Positions 9,420 to 19,084 are shown, numbered from the stretch's first letter. The stretch: DNA of 64,000 bases from CAZCDS01 sp964497585 (GCA_964497585.1 CAZCDS010000018.1:42549-106548); one strand, 5' to 3'. The notes: generated by a model not told the origin, from the letters alone. A program made the numbers and translations.

Positions 9420-9686
9420 CTAGTTGCTTCTCGACTCTATCGCCCTGCGGACCGCAGGCGGTATGAAGATCCCTTCGAGATTGAGTTTTTTCAGTGAACG
9501 AGCGAGGACCTGTATCTGTCGTCGCCGGGAGTCTTTTCGATTGATGAGGATCATAGCTTTCCCGGAAACCCTGCAGAATCCTCCGTCGCTGCGGATGGCG
9601 CCGTGCGCGAGGTTCTCATACCGCAACTCGACGCCAAGGCGTGCGGCAATCTCTTCGAGATGTTGGAGTAGTTGCGTTTCGTTCAT
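9420..9686 (-). CDS. conserved-looking small hypothetical protein
   Basis: This 88-residue ORF begins at an ATG. It encodes an N-terminal amphipathic helix (QLLQHLEEIAARLGVELRYE), a beta-rich middle with IRSDGGFCRVSGKAMILINRK, and a basic helical C terminus ending IPPAVRRAIE. The middle resembles short proteins of unknown function that I cannot name. It is flanked by 288 bases without a gene upstream of the GTPase and by the HU promoter region on the other side. Confidence 0.65.
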   Translation of the reverse strand: MNETQLLQHLEEIAARLGVELRYENLAHGAIRSDGGFCRVSGKAMILINRKDSRRRQIQVLARSLKKLNLEGIFIPPAVRRAIESRSN

Positions 9687-9832
9687 CGGTCTTCGCCCGC
9701 GTTTGCCGACAGATCGCAGAATCAGCTAAACCGGGGTGACTGGATTGTCAAGCGAAAAAGCGAAAAAGGGAGTGATTATGAGCCTAAAAGCTCCTCCTGG
9801 ACTGTTTTTTACGATGACTTGGCGAATTTCTC

Positions 9833-9861
9833 TTGACAATTCAGCCTGGTATAGATAACAT
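9833..9861 (+). promoter_or_regulatory. sigma-70-type promoter of the HU genes
   Basis: A perfect -35 TTGACA (9833-9838) is followed after exactly 17 bases by TAACAT (9856-9861), 64 bases before the ATG of the first HU-type gene. The surrounding region is AT-rich. Confidence 0.7.
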
Positions 9862-9924
9862 TCTGCAATCCTTTGGTGTCAAGTCAACCCATTGAACCTG
9901 TTAATCTTTTTTGGAGGTGGTATC

Positions 9925-10209
9925 ATGACTAAGGCTGAACTGGTGAGTAGGATAGCAAAAGAAGCCGACATTACCAAGAAGGCGGCGACATCGGCGCTCA
10001 ACGCTGTTGTCGGGGCAGTTCACGACTCGCTGAAGAAGAAGAACGGCAAGATTCGTATCTCCGATCTGGGCACGTTCAAGGTCGTGAAGAAGAAGGCAAG
10101 AACGGGAGTGAATCCGCAGACGAAGCAGAAGATCAAGATTCCCGCGACTAAAGTCCCGAGGTTCAGCTCGTCCAGAGCGCTGAAGGACATAGTCAAGAAG
10201 GCCAAGTGA
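9925..10209 (+). CDS. HU/IHF-family nucleoid protein, first copy
   Basis: The start is ATG 9925, 12 bases after a strong GGAGG, giving 94 residues. MTKAELVSRIAKEADITKKAA is the helical dimerisation part, RISDLGTFKVVKKKARTGVNPQTKQKIKIP the beta-arm with the DNA-intercalating Pro region, and a Lys-rich tail follows. HU proteins bend and compact DNA non-specifically. It is expressed from the TTGACA promoter just upstream, and the second HU-type gene starts 23 bases after its stop codon. Lys/Arg content is high even for the family. Confidence 0.93.
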   Translation: MTKAELVSRIAKEADITKKAATSALNAVVGAVHDSLKKKNGKIRISDLGTFKVVKKKARTGVNPQTKQKIKIPATKVPRFSSSRALKDIVKKAK

Positions 10210-10232
10210 TTGGCATATGGCGGGAAGCCCGT

Positions 10233-10514
10233 ATGAACAAATCGGACCTCATTGTCACTCTGGCCGACGAGGCGAATCTTACGCAAAGAAAGTCAGAAGA
10301 GATAGTCAACACTATCTTTGGCACCATGACGAAGGCCTTGATCGACGGCGATCGGATTGAGATCAGGGGCTTCGGAACATTCATGGTCAAGCGTTACGAT
10401 CGCTATGTCGGAAGGAATCCGAAGACCGGATCCAAGATAGAAGTCGCGGCCAAGAACTTGCCGCTTTTCAAGACCGGCAAGGAGCTGAGAGAGAAAGCGA
10501 ACGAGCAGGTCTGA
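10233..10514 (+). CDS. HU/IHF-family DNA-binding protein, second copy
   Basis: The start is ATG 10233 with GGGA upstream, giving 93 residues. MNKSDLIVTLADEANLTQRKSE and IEIRGFGTFMVKRYDRYVGRNPKTG are diagnostic of the HU/IHF fold; the RNPKTG arm tip carries the intercalating proline. The sequence is closer to the IHF-beta style than the neighbouring copy, so the two may form a heterodimer. Both genes share the promoter at 9833. Confidence 0.93.
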   Translation: MNKSDLIVTLADEANLTQRKSEEIVNTIFGTMTKALIDGDRIEIRGFGTFMVKRYDRYVGRNPKTGSKIEVAAKNLPLFKTGKELREKANEQV

Positions 10515-11641
10515 AGGACGACGACTGCGGAACGGTCACAAAGTGGGCCGCATGTTTGTGCCCCGGCCCAGTTGCCGGGGCCGGAGGGTGTGGGTTAACG
10601 AATATCGGCTCCCGATTTCGAAGGGACAGCTTCGCGCACATTGACCTTCCTTTCGGAGAGAAGTGTTTGCCGGGAAGAAGCGATCATGTGCCAATTCGAA
10701 TTTCCCAAGAACCTGACTCATGCGCCATCGAAGCCATTCTCCGCCGGGGGGGCCCCATTCGATAGTGCAGATAGGGGGGCGATGACAGGTAGCGCCTGCG
10801 CTGGAGGCCGATCGGGGGGCCGCGGCCCTCGGTCGAGGAAGTGAACCTGTCTCCGGACGGGAAAGCGGAAGTTCCGGAGAAGGGGTGTGGGGCAACTCGG
10901 CGTTGGGCCAGCCCTGAAATGAAACATGACCAGTAATTTCAACTACTTCTGAATCGATGGCGGGTGGCATCGCGCTACGCGGAGCACCTTCGTGCAAGAA
11001 AACCCTCCTTGGTCAACCTACGCCTGACCGACGGAAGGGTCGGGAGCAATAGGGGAAGCCGAGCGAAAGGGCAGGCCGAGGCCCAAAAAATAGCCGCCAG
11101 AGTGGCGTGGTCCTTGCGGCGAGGGAGGGAGCACGAATTTTTTTGCGTTCGTCGTTTGGATCTGGCGGATATGAACCCCGTTTTCCCAGACGTGCCTGCT
11201 TGAGCCCCCAGATAGCTCAGTCACCACATCGATGCGCGATCAAGCGAGTGCCTTCTGATCACGGTTCAGGTTCTCGCGCAGCCTGTTCAGCTCCGTCTGG
11301 GAGAGGGGCAGCGTACGCGTTTTCCTGCAAATGCGTGCTCTCCGTTATGGCATGCCCAAGAAACTGAACGCGTCAATCGGTACTGAGCTTTGCGCGCAAA
11401 CAATACAAGACCGTGGCGTACTGAGCTTTCGAGATGGTGGTCAGGCTACGCCCCCACCACCGTGTGCATGCCCGTCCGTGTTGATTTCAATCCAAGACAG
11501 CAGGATTTATGAGAGCGCCGGCGAAGCGTCGTGCGCCGGCCTTGAACTCCTGCGAAAAAAGCACTACAAAAGAAAGGAGTAAAACAGTTTCCGGAGGATA
11601 TCCGGGTTACGGAGTCGGGTCTGCGTTTCGGGTGCGAGACC
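10515..11641. other. 1.1-kb region without a recognisable gene
   Basis: No frame here has a good start, a ribosome site and protein-like composition together. It holds an 8-bp GC hairpin at 10560-10581 and a shorter inverted repeat near 10850-10879. I looked for riboswitch, tmRNA, SRP and RNase P signatures and recognised none. The part at 11575-11641 is the leader of the GspE-like gene. Confidence 0.5.
10560..10581 (+). terminator. GC hairpin after the HU genes
   Basis: GCCCCGGC, a six-base loop, and GCCGGGGC form a perfect 8-bp stem 46 bases after the second HU stop codon. There is no following T run, so it may be a 3'-end stabiliser or a Rho-assisted terminator. Confidence 0.4.
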
Positions 11642-13501
11642 GTGAAAATCTACAACGATATCAATGAAATTAGCGAGATCCTGTACAATTCGGGCCTCCT
11701 CGATGATGCCGGGCTGGTCAAGTTGCAGGAAGCGGAACTGTTCATACGAGAACGGCTCTCACAGGAGCGTGCTCGACAAGTGAGGGAATCGCTTCCCTCG
11801 GCGCATCAGACCACGGCCGCGGACATCATCGCGGAAATGAAACTGGTCGGCCCGGAAGGCTTGCTGACCGAGCCAGCGATCATCAAGGCTCTGTCCAACC
11901 ACCAGGGCTATTCCTTCACGAGGTTGGAAGCCCTGGAACTTGACCCGGACTTTGTCACGAGCACACTTCCTCAGAAGTTTGTTGATCGCTACTTGCTACT
12001 TCCCATAGAGGAAAGGAACGGCAAACTCCGGGTCGCAATATATGATCCCACACAACAGGAGGTTCTGGAAGACGTCTCCCGGGTGAGCGGCCGCGATGTC
12101 GAAGTCGTCGTGGCGCCAAAAGAAGATATCATCAAGATCATCCTTGAGTTCCATGGTTTCAGGTCGTCTATCAAGGCCGCGGAAGAGAAACACATCCAGC
12201 ACTTCGCGGAACTCAAGGATCTGGAAAGACTCGCGGAGGTCAAAAGTCTTGAAGAGATCTCCCACACGGACAAGAATATCCGCACGGCTGTGGATGCCAT
12301 GTTCCGGCGAGCGATCTCCCTGCGTGCCAGCGATGTCCACTTGGAACCCAAACGCGATAAAACCGTGTTACGTATGCGAATTGACGGGGTGCTCCACGAT
12401 ATAGACCAGATTCCCGGGCCACTGCACGGAGCCTTTACGAGCCGCATAAAGGGTATGGCGGGGCTCGACATTGCCGAGAAACGCCGTCCTCAGGACGGGA
12501 GGATAAAGCTTGCCGCGAGCAGAAGGGAACTCGAGGTTCGCGTCTCCACAGTGCTTACCGCGTTCGGCGAGAAGACGGTCTGCCGGGTCCAGGACCCCGA
12601 TCTTCTCTTCATGGATCTGGAAGAACTCGGCTTCACCCCCTACGATCTGACGGTTTTTCAGGGCATGATCACAAAGACCCACGGTATCATCCTCGTCACC
12701 GGGCCCACGGGATCGGGAAAGACTACCACGCTCTATTCAGGGTTAAAGGTGTTGGCCACCTCGGACAGGAACCTCACGACCATAGAAGACCCCGTGGAAA
12801 TGGTTTTCGAGCGATTCAACCAGATATCGGTCAATCCCGCGGTGAGCATGCTGCACGACCCGACTGAACGGATGACCTTCGGTCCGATACTGCGCCACGT
12901 GATGCGCCAGGATCCGGACATCATCATGATCGGCGAGATACGGGACGAGGAGACCGCTGCTCTCGCGGTTCAGGCGGCGCTCACAGGACACCTCGTCTTT
13001 TCGACGATTCACACGAATGACGCGCTCTCCGCGATAGGGCGCATGCTGGATTTGCGGGTTCCCGGCTTCCTGCTGTCGACCACCATCATCGGGCTCCTGG
13101 CTCAGAGGCTCATGAGAAAGATCTGTCCCGCTTGTGAGGAGAGCTATACCATTTTTCTCAAGGAACTTAACAGGCGGGGTTTCAACTTTGACGGTCCGGA
13201 AAAGATCCTGCTGAAACGAGGGCGTGGATGCTATCAATGCCGTGAGACAGGATACTTCAAGAGGGAGAGTGTGTACGAGGTGGTGGCGATCGATGAGGAA
13301 ATGGCCAAATTAATCACTGACGAGCCCGATATGAAAGCTCTCAAGGAGACTGCAATTAAGCAGAATTACAGTAGCTTGTGGCACAATGCCATCCGCAAGA
13401 TGCTCAATGGAACCACCACCGTGGAAGAGGTGCTTCGAGTCGTGACACCCGACCCTCTCTTCAACGAACCCATCCATCTGCGTAAGACCGATGGCGCGTA
13501 G
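11642..13501 (+). CDS. orphan GspE/PilB-type secretion ATPase
   Basis: This 619-residue protein has a GTG start with a weak ribosome site. Residues about 60-190 form an N1-type (GspE N-terminal) domain. The ATPase domain has Walker A GPTGSGKTT (about 353-361), an Asp box, DIIMIGEIRDEETA as Walker B, and GHLVFSTIHTND as His box. Two CxxC pairs (CPACEE near 495 and CYQC near 530) make the zinc site of the GspE/PilB family. These ATPases drive type II secretion or type IV pilus assembly. No other pilus or secretion gene is nearby, so it either works with a distant system or has another role. Confidence 0.9.
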   Translation: MKIYNDINEISEILYNSGLLDDAGLVKLQEAELFIRERLSQERARQVRESLPSAHQTTAADIIAEMKLVGPEGLLTEPAIIKALSNHQGYSFTRLEALELDPDFVTSTLPQKFVDRYLLLPIEERNGKLRVAIYDPTQQEVLEDVSRVSGRDVEVVVAPKEDIIKIILEFHGFRSSIKAAEEKHIQHFAELKDLERLAEVKSLEEISHTDKNIRTAVDAMFRRAISLRASDVHLEPKRDKTVLRMRIDGVLHDIDQIPGPLHGAFTSRIKGMAGLDIAEKRRPQDGRIKLAASRRELEVRVSTVLTAFGEKTVCRVQDPDLLFMDLEELGFTPYDLTVFQGMITKTHGIILVTGPTGSGKTTTLYSGLKVLATSDRNLTTIEDPVEMVFERFNQISVNPAVSMLHDPTERMTFGPILRHVMRQDPDIIMIGEIRDEETAALAVQAALTGHLVFSTIHTNDALSAIGRMLDLRVPGFLLSTTIIGLLAQRLMRKICPACEESYTIFLKELNRRGFNFDGPEKILLKRGRGCYQCRETGYFKRESVYEVVAIDEEMAKLITDEPDMKALKETAIKQNYSSLWHNAIRKMLNGTTTVEEVLRVVTPDPLFNEPIHLRKTDGA

Positions 13502-13790
13502 GCCATTCGGTATGCGAATTCTTCGTAGCGGTAGGCTTGACCACCAATCTCGAAGACTGTACCGACTCACACCGATGCGCTTTCAAAGGCACAAGATGCT
13601 TGCTCACCCCAACCCTCCCCCTCGGGAGAAAATTGGTCTCTTTATGGGGCGAGGTGCCTGCCCGTCCATCCCCGCTCGCTCCGGGACCGGGTGCGGATGA
13701 AAACTCAGGCCCAGATCCCCGGTCGCTTGTTTGAGCGCGCCTTGGTGCAAGGATGAACGCGGGCTTTCGACGGATTCACGGTCGGGGAGA

Positions 13791-14669
13791 ATGCGACTAA
13801 AGATCGGGCCAGTGGAGGTGACCATCCGGAGAAAAACCTGGACAATCAACCTGGTGCTCTTCGTTGTTACTGTGTTTACAACTACCGCGGCGGGGTCGCT
13901 CTATGCAGAGGGCGTGCCGGCGAGCGTAAGATCCTTTGTTCTCGGAGGGTTCCTCAGCGGATGGGTCTTTTCCGCGCCTCTCATGTTGATTCTCCTGGTG
14001 CATGAGATGGGGCACTACCTGACCGGGACAAGACGGTACCTGAATGTGACTCCACCCTATTTCCTGCCTGCACCCCCGCCGCTGGGCACGTTCGGAGCTT
14101 TCATCAAGATCCGATCCCCGATCACAAATCGGAGAGTCCTCGTCGAGATCGGCGCTTCCGGGCCGCTCGCAGGAGCCGTGGTAGCGATCCCGTTGCTCTA
14201 TGCGGGACTGTGCCTGTCGGAGATTCGGCCCGAAGCGGTCTCTCCGGCAAGCTTCTCGCTCGGATCGTCCCTTATTCTGGAGTTGCTCTGTCTCGTCAGG
14301 TTCGGCGAGTTCTCCTCACATATCACGGTGATCCTTCATCCGACGGCATTGGCGGCCTGGTTCGGACTCTTCGTCACTGCGATGAATCTGCTTCCCATCG
14401 GGCAGCTTGACGGCGGTCACGTGGTGTACGCTCTCTTCGGTCCGCGGGCGGCGAAGGCCGTTTCCGTAGGCTTCTTCGGTCTTTTGATTCCCATGGGAAT
14501 ACTGGTTTGGCCTGGCTGGCTTATCTTTGGGGCACTTGTCTTCTTCCTTGGGTTGAGGCACCCTTCGCCACTAGACCCGTACATGGCTCTGGGAACGACG
14601 GGGAGGGTGATCGGCTGGGCCGCGCTCGTGCTTTTCACATTGACCTTCATCCCCGTCCCGTTCTCGTGA
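13791..14669 (+). CDS. site-2-type intramembrane metalloprotease (M50 family)
   Basis: The start is taken as ATG 13791 (292 residues); an upstream in-frame TTG adds 20 unconvincing residues. HEMGHY at about 70-75 is the zinc-binding HExxH motif in a transmembrane helix, and LPIGQLDGGH at about 201-210 supplies the third ligand Asp. At least six hydrophobic helices are visible, with a proline-rich PYFLPAPPPLGTFGA loop typical of this subgroup. Such enzymes cleave membrane-spanning segments, often in regulated proteolysis. No PDZ domain and no obvious substrate gene are adjacent. Confidence 0.88.
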   Translation: MRLKIGPVEVTIRRKTWTINLVLFVVTVFTTTAAGSLYAEGVPASVRSFVLGGFLSGWVFSAPLMLILLVHEMGHYLTGTRRYLNVTPPYFLPAPPPLGTFGAFIKIRSPITNRRVLVEIGASGPLAGAVVAIPLLYAGLCLSEIRPEAVSPASFSLGSSLILELLCLVRFGEFSSHITVILHPTALAAWFGLFVTAMNLLPIGQLDGGHVVYALFGPRAAKAVSVGFFGLLIPMGILVWPGWLIFGALVFFLGLRHPSPLDPYMALGTTGRVIGWAALVLFTLTFIPVPFS

Positions 14670-15775
14670 TGCCTACGAGCTTACACAAGGTGCCAAGAAG
14701 TGAACCGCAAGCCCCAGCCGCCGAAGGAACAGGGGAGGACGATGGTCACCACCTGTCCCTTGCCGGGCACAGAACGCGGATCACGCATCAAAAAAGTGAA
14801 AAACCTCGTTACCCCTGAAGTTTCAGGAAGATAGAATTCTTTTGTGAGGAAGAACCTATCACCAACGAGGCGTACGTGGTCATGTCACAAGGGATACTGC
14901 ATTCAAGTATGAAGAAGAGAAGCGAACAGGGAGAGGGGAGGACGGCGTCGGCCGGTTTTCCGGCCTATTTGGAGCTTCCCTACGGGTGATGGATTTGGGC
15001 AGGTCTATTGGAGAGCATCTGATACCAATGAGCGGTCAAATAAGTGACATGGAATCGGAGCAGGAAGCCGCGGATCTGTCCCTCATCCAGCGGGACAGAT
15101 CCGTGGCACCACACGTTTATGCCCTATGGAAGCCTGAGGTGCCACTGACCAAGCCGATTCGTGGTCAGTGCTCTTGCGCAAGCCACCGGTTTCCCCGTTT
15201 TTTGGAAATGGTAGGGCACCAGGCAAAGTTGGGCATCTCTCGCGGGGGCGAGAGTCGCCGCCGGGTAAGGCCCAGCCACCCCTGTCGAGCGTTGCGCATC
15301 CCACAGAGGTTGTCAAATAGACCGAGTCCACTCCTCCGGGTGTGGAAGGAAGACTCTGCACGACCCCGTGAACCGCCAAACAATGCATGTGAAGCGTACC
15401 CAGAAAATCCTGTGGGACGCAAGGGAGCTGCACCTTCCTGAATGGCTTCAGCCTCGTGACAGCTCAGCGGTGGCGACGCTCTTACCATTGCGCAAGCCGG
15501 CACAGAGGGATCGTTTGTGGTTAGATCCCCGAAGGCCTGCCGTGTTCAGAGAGCGGCGGATGTAGGCAGAGAGATCTCCGGAACCTGGGAGGAGGCCCCA
15601 TGGTCTCCCGCCGCGAGGAGGGAGGGCGTACCAACGATAAGCAGGGCGCTTGTATGAGGTTTGTCTGTGTGCCGGCTCTGACCGGCGGAAGGGGGAGGTT
15701 GATTCCTTGGGCAAAATCTCAATGCTGTTCCCTCCAGTTCGGCGAAACGCTCGCGATACGCCAGTGTTTTTCGTT
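14670..15775. other. 1.1-kb gene-free region between convergent genes
   Basis: It lies between the stop codons of the protease (+) and the permease (-). I find no supported gene. It holds a long-range stem-loop at 14804-14870, a 12-bp perfect hairpin at 15071-15103 and a 9-bp hairpin at 15143-15170. The hairpins could end transcription from either side. Confidence 0.5.
15071..15103. terminator. 12-bp hairpin in a convergent intergenic region
   Basis: CGGATCTGTCCC and its exact complement GGGACAGATCCG flank a nine-base loop. It is strong enough to act as a bidirectional terminator, but neither side has a clear T run. Confidence 0.4.
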
Positions 15776-17530
15776 TCAATAGAAGATAACGAGAAACAGG
15801 GAAGCAATTACCAGACTGATCGTGGTTACGGGCACGCCATGCTTGAGAAACTCGAAGAAGGTGATCCTGTGGCCAGCCTTTTCCGCTATACCTGTTGTTA
15901 TGACATTTGCCGAGGCCCCGATTATGGTGCCGTTCCCTCCGAAGCAGGCACCGAGCGCGAGGGCCCACCACAGGACGCCGGACTCTGCGCCGGGTATGGT
16001 CTTGGTGAGAAAGGCGACCACGGGAAGCATGGTTGCGGTGAAGGGTATGTTGTCAACGATGGCGGACAGCACCGCCGAGGTCCAGAGGATGAGAAGTATT
16101 GCAAAAAGCAGATCACCCCGACAGATCTTTACCAGCCAATCGGCGATGAACTGCAGTATCCCTGTCTCCTCAGCAGCACCCACGACGATGAACAGCATGA
16201 TGAAGAAAACGAGAGAGACCCACTCGATCTCATGTTCCAGAACCTCAACCATGTTAACTCTGTTCAAAATCAAAATCAGCGCTGCACCCAGCAGCGCGGC
16301 CACACTCACCTCCATCTCGAAAAAACCGTGGAGAACAAACAGCGTCACGACACCGACGAGAACCGTTCCTCCTACAGTGAGAATCCGCAAATCGGATATC
16401 TGATACTTCTCCCGAAGGAAGGATATCATGCCCGGCACGTCATCCACCTTGGCCGTAGCGTAGTCCCGGCCGTAGTACCATTTGGTGAAAAATATCTGAG
16501 CCACCATCGTCACGATCACCACAGGTGTCAGGGTAACGACAAAGTCATTGAATGTAAGCCCTGCGTAGGAACCGATCATAATGTTTGGCGGATCTCCGAT
16601 CAGCGTTGCGGTACCTCCGAAGTTGGAAGCCATAATCTCCGGTACGAGAAAGGCAAAGGGAGAGATCCCCAGTACTACAGCAATTTCGATGGTGACCGGT
16701 GTGAGAAGGAGCATGGTGGTCACATTGTCCAGGAACGCGCTGAGCACCGCCGTCACTACACAGAGCGCCGCCGCGAGCAGAAAAATGCGGCCCTTGGTCA
16801 GTTGGAATGACTTATACGCCATCCACTGAAATATTCCCGACTCCTTCAGGACACCGACGATGATCATCATGCCCATGAGGAGAAAAATCACGTTCCAATC
16901 AACCGCATGAAGGGATTGGTCAAACGTCAGAATCCTATAGGATTGATCAAAGTGCCCTACCGTGTGGGTGATCGCCAGAATAGCCGCCGCCCCCAACAAT
17001 GCCGCAAGGGTTCTGTGTACGAGTTCCAGGGAAATCAACACGTAAATTCCCACAAGAACCAACAACGCGACCCAAAACGCGGCACTCCGAAATCGCTTGA
17101 GCGTGATTTCCACGTCAGCGGTCAGATGATGAACCCCTTTCTTGTCGATTCCTTTCTTTTGAATGGTCCCAACGGGTATCAGCTCTTCCGCTATGAAGTT
17201 CGGCCTGGTCACTCGGAGGGCCCACGTACCCTGCTCAATCTTGTCAAGAGGGGCACGAATCTTGATCATAAAGAGGCCGTTTTCCTTTGAGGACAGGTTG
17301 TCTTTGTGACTCTCGTGAGCACCGTGGTCTTTCGCAACACCGTAAGGACGACCATCCAGGTACGGTTGGATTTCCGCTCCGCCGACGGGGTTTCCTATCG
17401 AATCCTTCACCTCGCCCCTGATAACGAGAACACTGCCGCCGGTCGGGAGCGTCTCACTCCGGCAGACTCCGATCGACAGGAGAACCCCACACAGCACTGC
17501 CGCAAAACATGCATAGAACCGCACGGTCAT
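15776..17530 (-). CDS. ArsB/NhaD (SLC13-like) permease with an N-terminal periplasmic domain
   Basis: The start is ATG 17530 with GGGGAG five bases upstream, giving 584 residues. A signal-like first helix (about 5-25) is followed by about 115 residues with the beta pattern of carboxypeptidase-regulatory-like domains (VIRGEVKDSIGNPVGGAEI...). About eleven hydrophobic helices follow, with duplicated permease motifs FLDNVTTMLLLTPVTI / NFGGTATLIGDPPNIMIG and VDNIPFTATMLPVVA / FGGNGTIIGASANV. The IT superfamily moves anions or exchanges Na+/H+. The extra extracytoplasmic domain is unusual. The neighbouring CBS proteins and a second SLC13-type permease suggest one regulated transport locus. Confidence 0.88.
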   Translation of the reverse strand: MTVRFYACFAAVLCGVLLSIGVCRSETLPTGGSVLVIRGEVKDSIGNPVGGAEIQPYLDGRPYGVAKDHGAHESHKDNLSSKENGLFMIKIRAPLDKIEQGTWALRVTRPNFIAEELIPVGTIQKKGIDKKGVHHLTADVEITLKRFRSAAFWVALLVLVGIYVLISLELVHRTLAALLGAAAILAITHTVGHFDQSYRILTFDQSLHAVDWNVIFLLMGMMIIVGVLKESGIFQWMAYKSFQLTKGRIFLLAAALCVVTAVLSAFLDNVTTMLLLTPVTIEIAVVLGISPFAFLVPEIMASNFGGTATLIGDPPNIMIGSYAGLTFNDFVVTLTPVVIVTMVAQIFFTKWYYGRDYATAKVDDVPGMISFLREKYQISDLRILTVGGTVLVGVVTLFVLHGFFEMEVSVAALLGAALILILNRVNMVEVLEHEIEWVSLVFFIMLFIVVGAAEETGILQFIADWLVKICRGDLLFAILLILWTSAVLSAIVDNIPFTATMLPVVAFLTKTIPGAESGVLWWALALGACFGGNGTIIGASANVITTGIAEKAGHRITFFEFLKHGVPVTTISLVIASLFLVIFY

Positions 17531-17654
17531 ATCATCTCCCCAAACGGCCAATGAAGCGGAACGGAAAAAGGCTGACCGTCCCTATGTTAGCTTCCCTGAA
17601 CCTCTAAGGTATTGCTGTATTGGTGGAATAGAGGCCACCATACCTCAATGTTTG

Positions 17655-18194
17655 TCAAGTCCTCAGGGTTTCCGCGATGGCCAGGAACACATCCACATCG
17701 CGTAGGACTCCCACTAATCGATCTCCATCGTACACGGGTAACACCGTGAGTTTGTTGCTGCATTTGATCTTGATGGCTTCCAGAAGGTCGGCATCCGCCT
17801 GAGTCGCGCCCCTTGTCTTAAGCATGATGTCTCTCACCGTCGTCTGGGCATTTTTCAGCACTCGCTCCCTGAATTGCGACCTAGCATCATCAGGATGGTC
17901 CGCAGTGGAACGAACGGACATCAAAGCCAAGCCCAGATCTTCCAATCTCTTCCTTAGCTTTTCCGAACATTCGGGAATCAATACTTCGATAATTCTTCTG
18001 AAATCAATGATTCCGACGAGACTGCCGGATTCATCCAAAACGAGAAGCGTGCGATGTCTCCCGCCGGCGTCTTCGTTCAGAAATCCTTCTTCAAGCTTTG
18101 ACACCGCGTCTTTCAAGGAACTGTCAGCAGTCGCAACTGCGTATTTCTCTATGGGAACCATGAGGTCCCGAACCTTATTCTTCACAAAAGGCAT
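17655..18194 (-). CDS. CBS-domain protein 1
   Basis: The start is ATG 18194 directly after GAGAGGAGG, giving 179 residues. Two CBS repeats are visible: VRDLMVPIEKYAVATADSSLKDAVSKL...TLLVLDESGSLVGIIDFRRII, and VRDIMLKTRGATQADADLLEAIKIK...LPVYDGDRLVGVLRDVDVF. CBS pairs bind adenine nucleotides and regulate transporters or enzymes. It lies between the two permease genes on the same strand, so regulation of one of them is the natural guess. Confidence 0.88.
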   Translation of the reverse strand: MPFVKNKVRDLMVPIEKYAVATADSSLKDAVSKLEEGFLNEDAGGRHRTLLVLDESGSLVGIIDFRRIIEVLIPECSEKLRKRLEDLGLALMSVRSTADHPDDARSQFRERVLKNAQTTVRDIMLKTRGATQADADLLEAIKIKCSNKLTVLPVYDGDRLVGVLRDVDVFLAIAETLRT

Positions 18195-18259
18195 TCCAGG
18201 CCTCCTCTCTGGGGACAAGTCGATTTTCTCCGAGCGGCCAAACGCGGCACCGCTCGCGC

Positions 18260-18331
18260 TCACTCTTTGGAAAGCCAGTTAACCAACAGCAGCAGGATGA
18301 CAACGATCACTCCAAGCCGGACTTTGATTAC
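18260..18331 (-). CDS. possible 23-aa membrane microprotein lacking a standard start
   Basis: Nine bases after a perfect AGGAGG lies a frame reading VIKVRLGVIVVILLLLVNWLSKE and a stop: a single hydrophobic helix with charged ends. The codon at the expected start position is GTA (or ATC one codon later), not ATG, GTG or TTG. Either an atypical start is used or the gene has lost its start. The position between two CBS genes of an apparent operon makes a small membrane partner plausible. Confidence 0.25.
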   Translation of the reverse strand, partial: VIKVRLGVIVVILLLLVNWLSKE

Positions 18332-18455
18332 GGTTTCGCACCTCCTTCAGAAGCACCTGGGTCCATGGACACCTGGCCTTCCCGACAAACTTCTTCCAAC
18401 AAGGCAGCGCCAGACCTACGTGGGCTTATCGGGAAGAGTCATGACCGGCCGGCCG

Positions 18456-18956
18456 TTAGGAGTGAAGGTACTTAGCAATCCAGCTCCTCTCGTCCGTCTC
18501 CTCCTCGTCGAGCAGCAATTTTGCCACGGTGTGAAATATATCCCCAAGTTGCACGATACCTACCAGCTTGTGTTCCTTGATCACCGGCACCAGGGATGCG
18601 TCGTGGTCCAGCATGATGTCGAGGGCCTTGAGGATGCTGTCACCTGGCTCTACGGAGTCCGGCAAGGGGTGTGCCAACTCAGAAACCGGTCTGAGTGCCT
18701 GATCCAATGTGCCAGCTCCGTCAGGGTCGTCGCAAAGATGCCTGATGCTTCTAAGAAGGTCAGTCAACCTGATCAGGCCGATAAGGTTGTAGTCGTCGTC
18801 CAGGACCAGAGGAGTTGAATGTCCTCGCTCTAGCTTCTTTTCTTCGCTGAGTATTCTAAGAATTGCGATGGCGTCCTTTATCGGGGTATGCGCCCTGAGC
18901 AGCGTCCAATCCGTGGGATTGATCATTACTTGCGCAACGGGAACCGACTGAGGCAT
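18456..18956 (-). CDS. CBS-domain protein 2
   Basis: This 166-residue protein starts at ATG 18956 after AAGGGGA. It has two CBS repeats, the first with STPLVLDDDYNLIGLIRLTDLLRS and the second with DASLVPVIKEHKLVGIVQLGDIFH. It has the same layout as the CBS protein 262 bases downstream but is clearly diverged, so the pair is an old duplication. It is likely transcribed with the SLC13-type permease gene upstream. Confidence 0.88.
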   Translation of the reverse strand: MPQSVPVAQVMINPTDWTLLRAHTPIKDAIAILRILSEEKKLERGHSTPLVLDDDYNLIGLIRLTDLLRSIRHLCDDPDGAGTLDQALRPVSELAHPLPDSVEPGDSILKALDIMLDHDASLVPVIKEHKLVGIVQLGDIFHTVAKLLLDEEETDERSWIAKYLHS

Positions 18957-19084
18957 CTACTTCCCCTTTTGGCAGCACTGTAGGAAACGGATGAGTCGCG
19001 GTTTGGCGGCAGTCGGAGGTTGGATACGGCCGTTTCACTGTCTGTCCGATCCGAACCGTCTGTGCCCCCTCAATCGCGCGAGGA

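Noticed and set aside
10515..11641. Riboswitch or known structured RNA
   Set aside because: I compared by eye with tmRNA, RNase P, SRP, 6S, cobalamin and GEMM signatures and found no convincing match.
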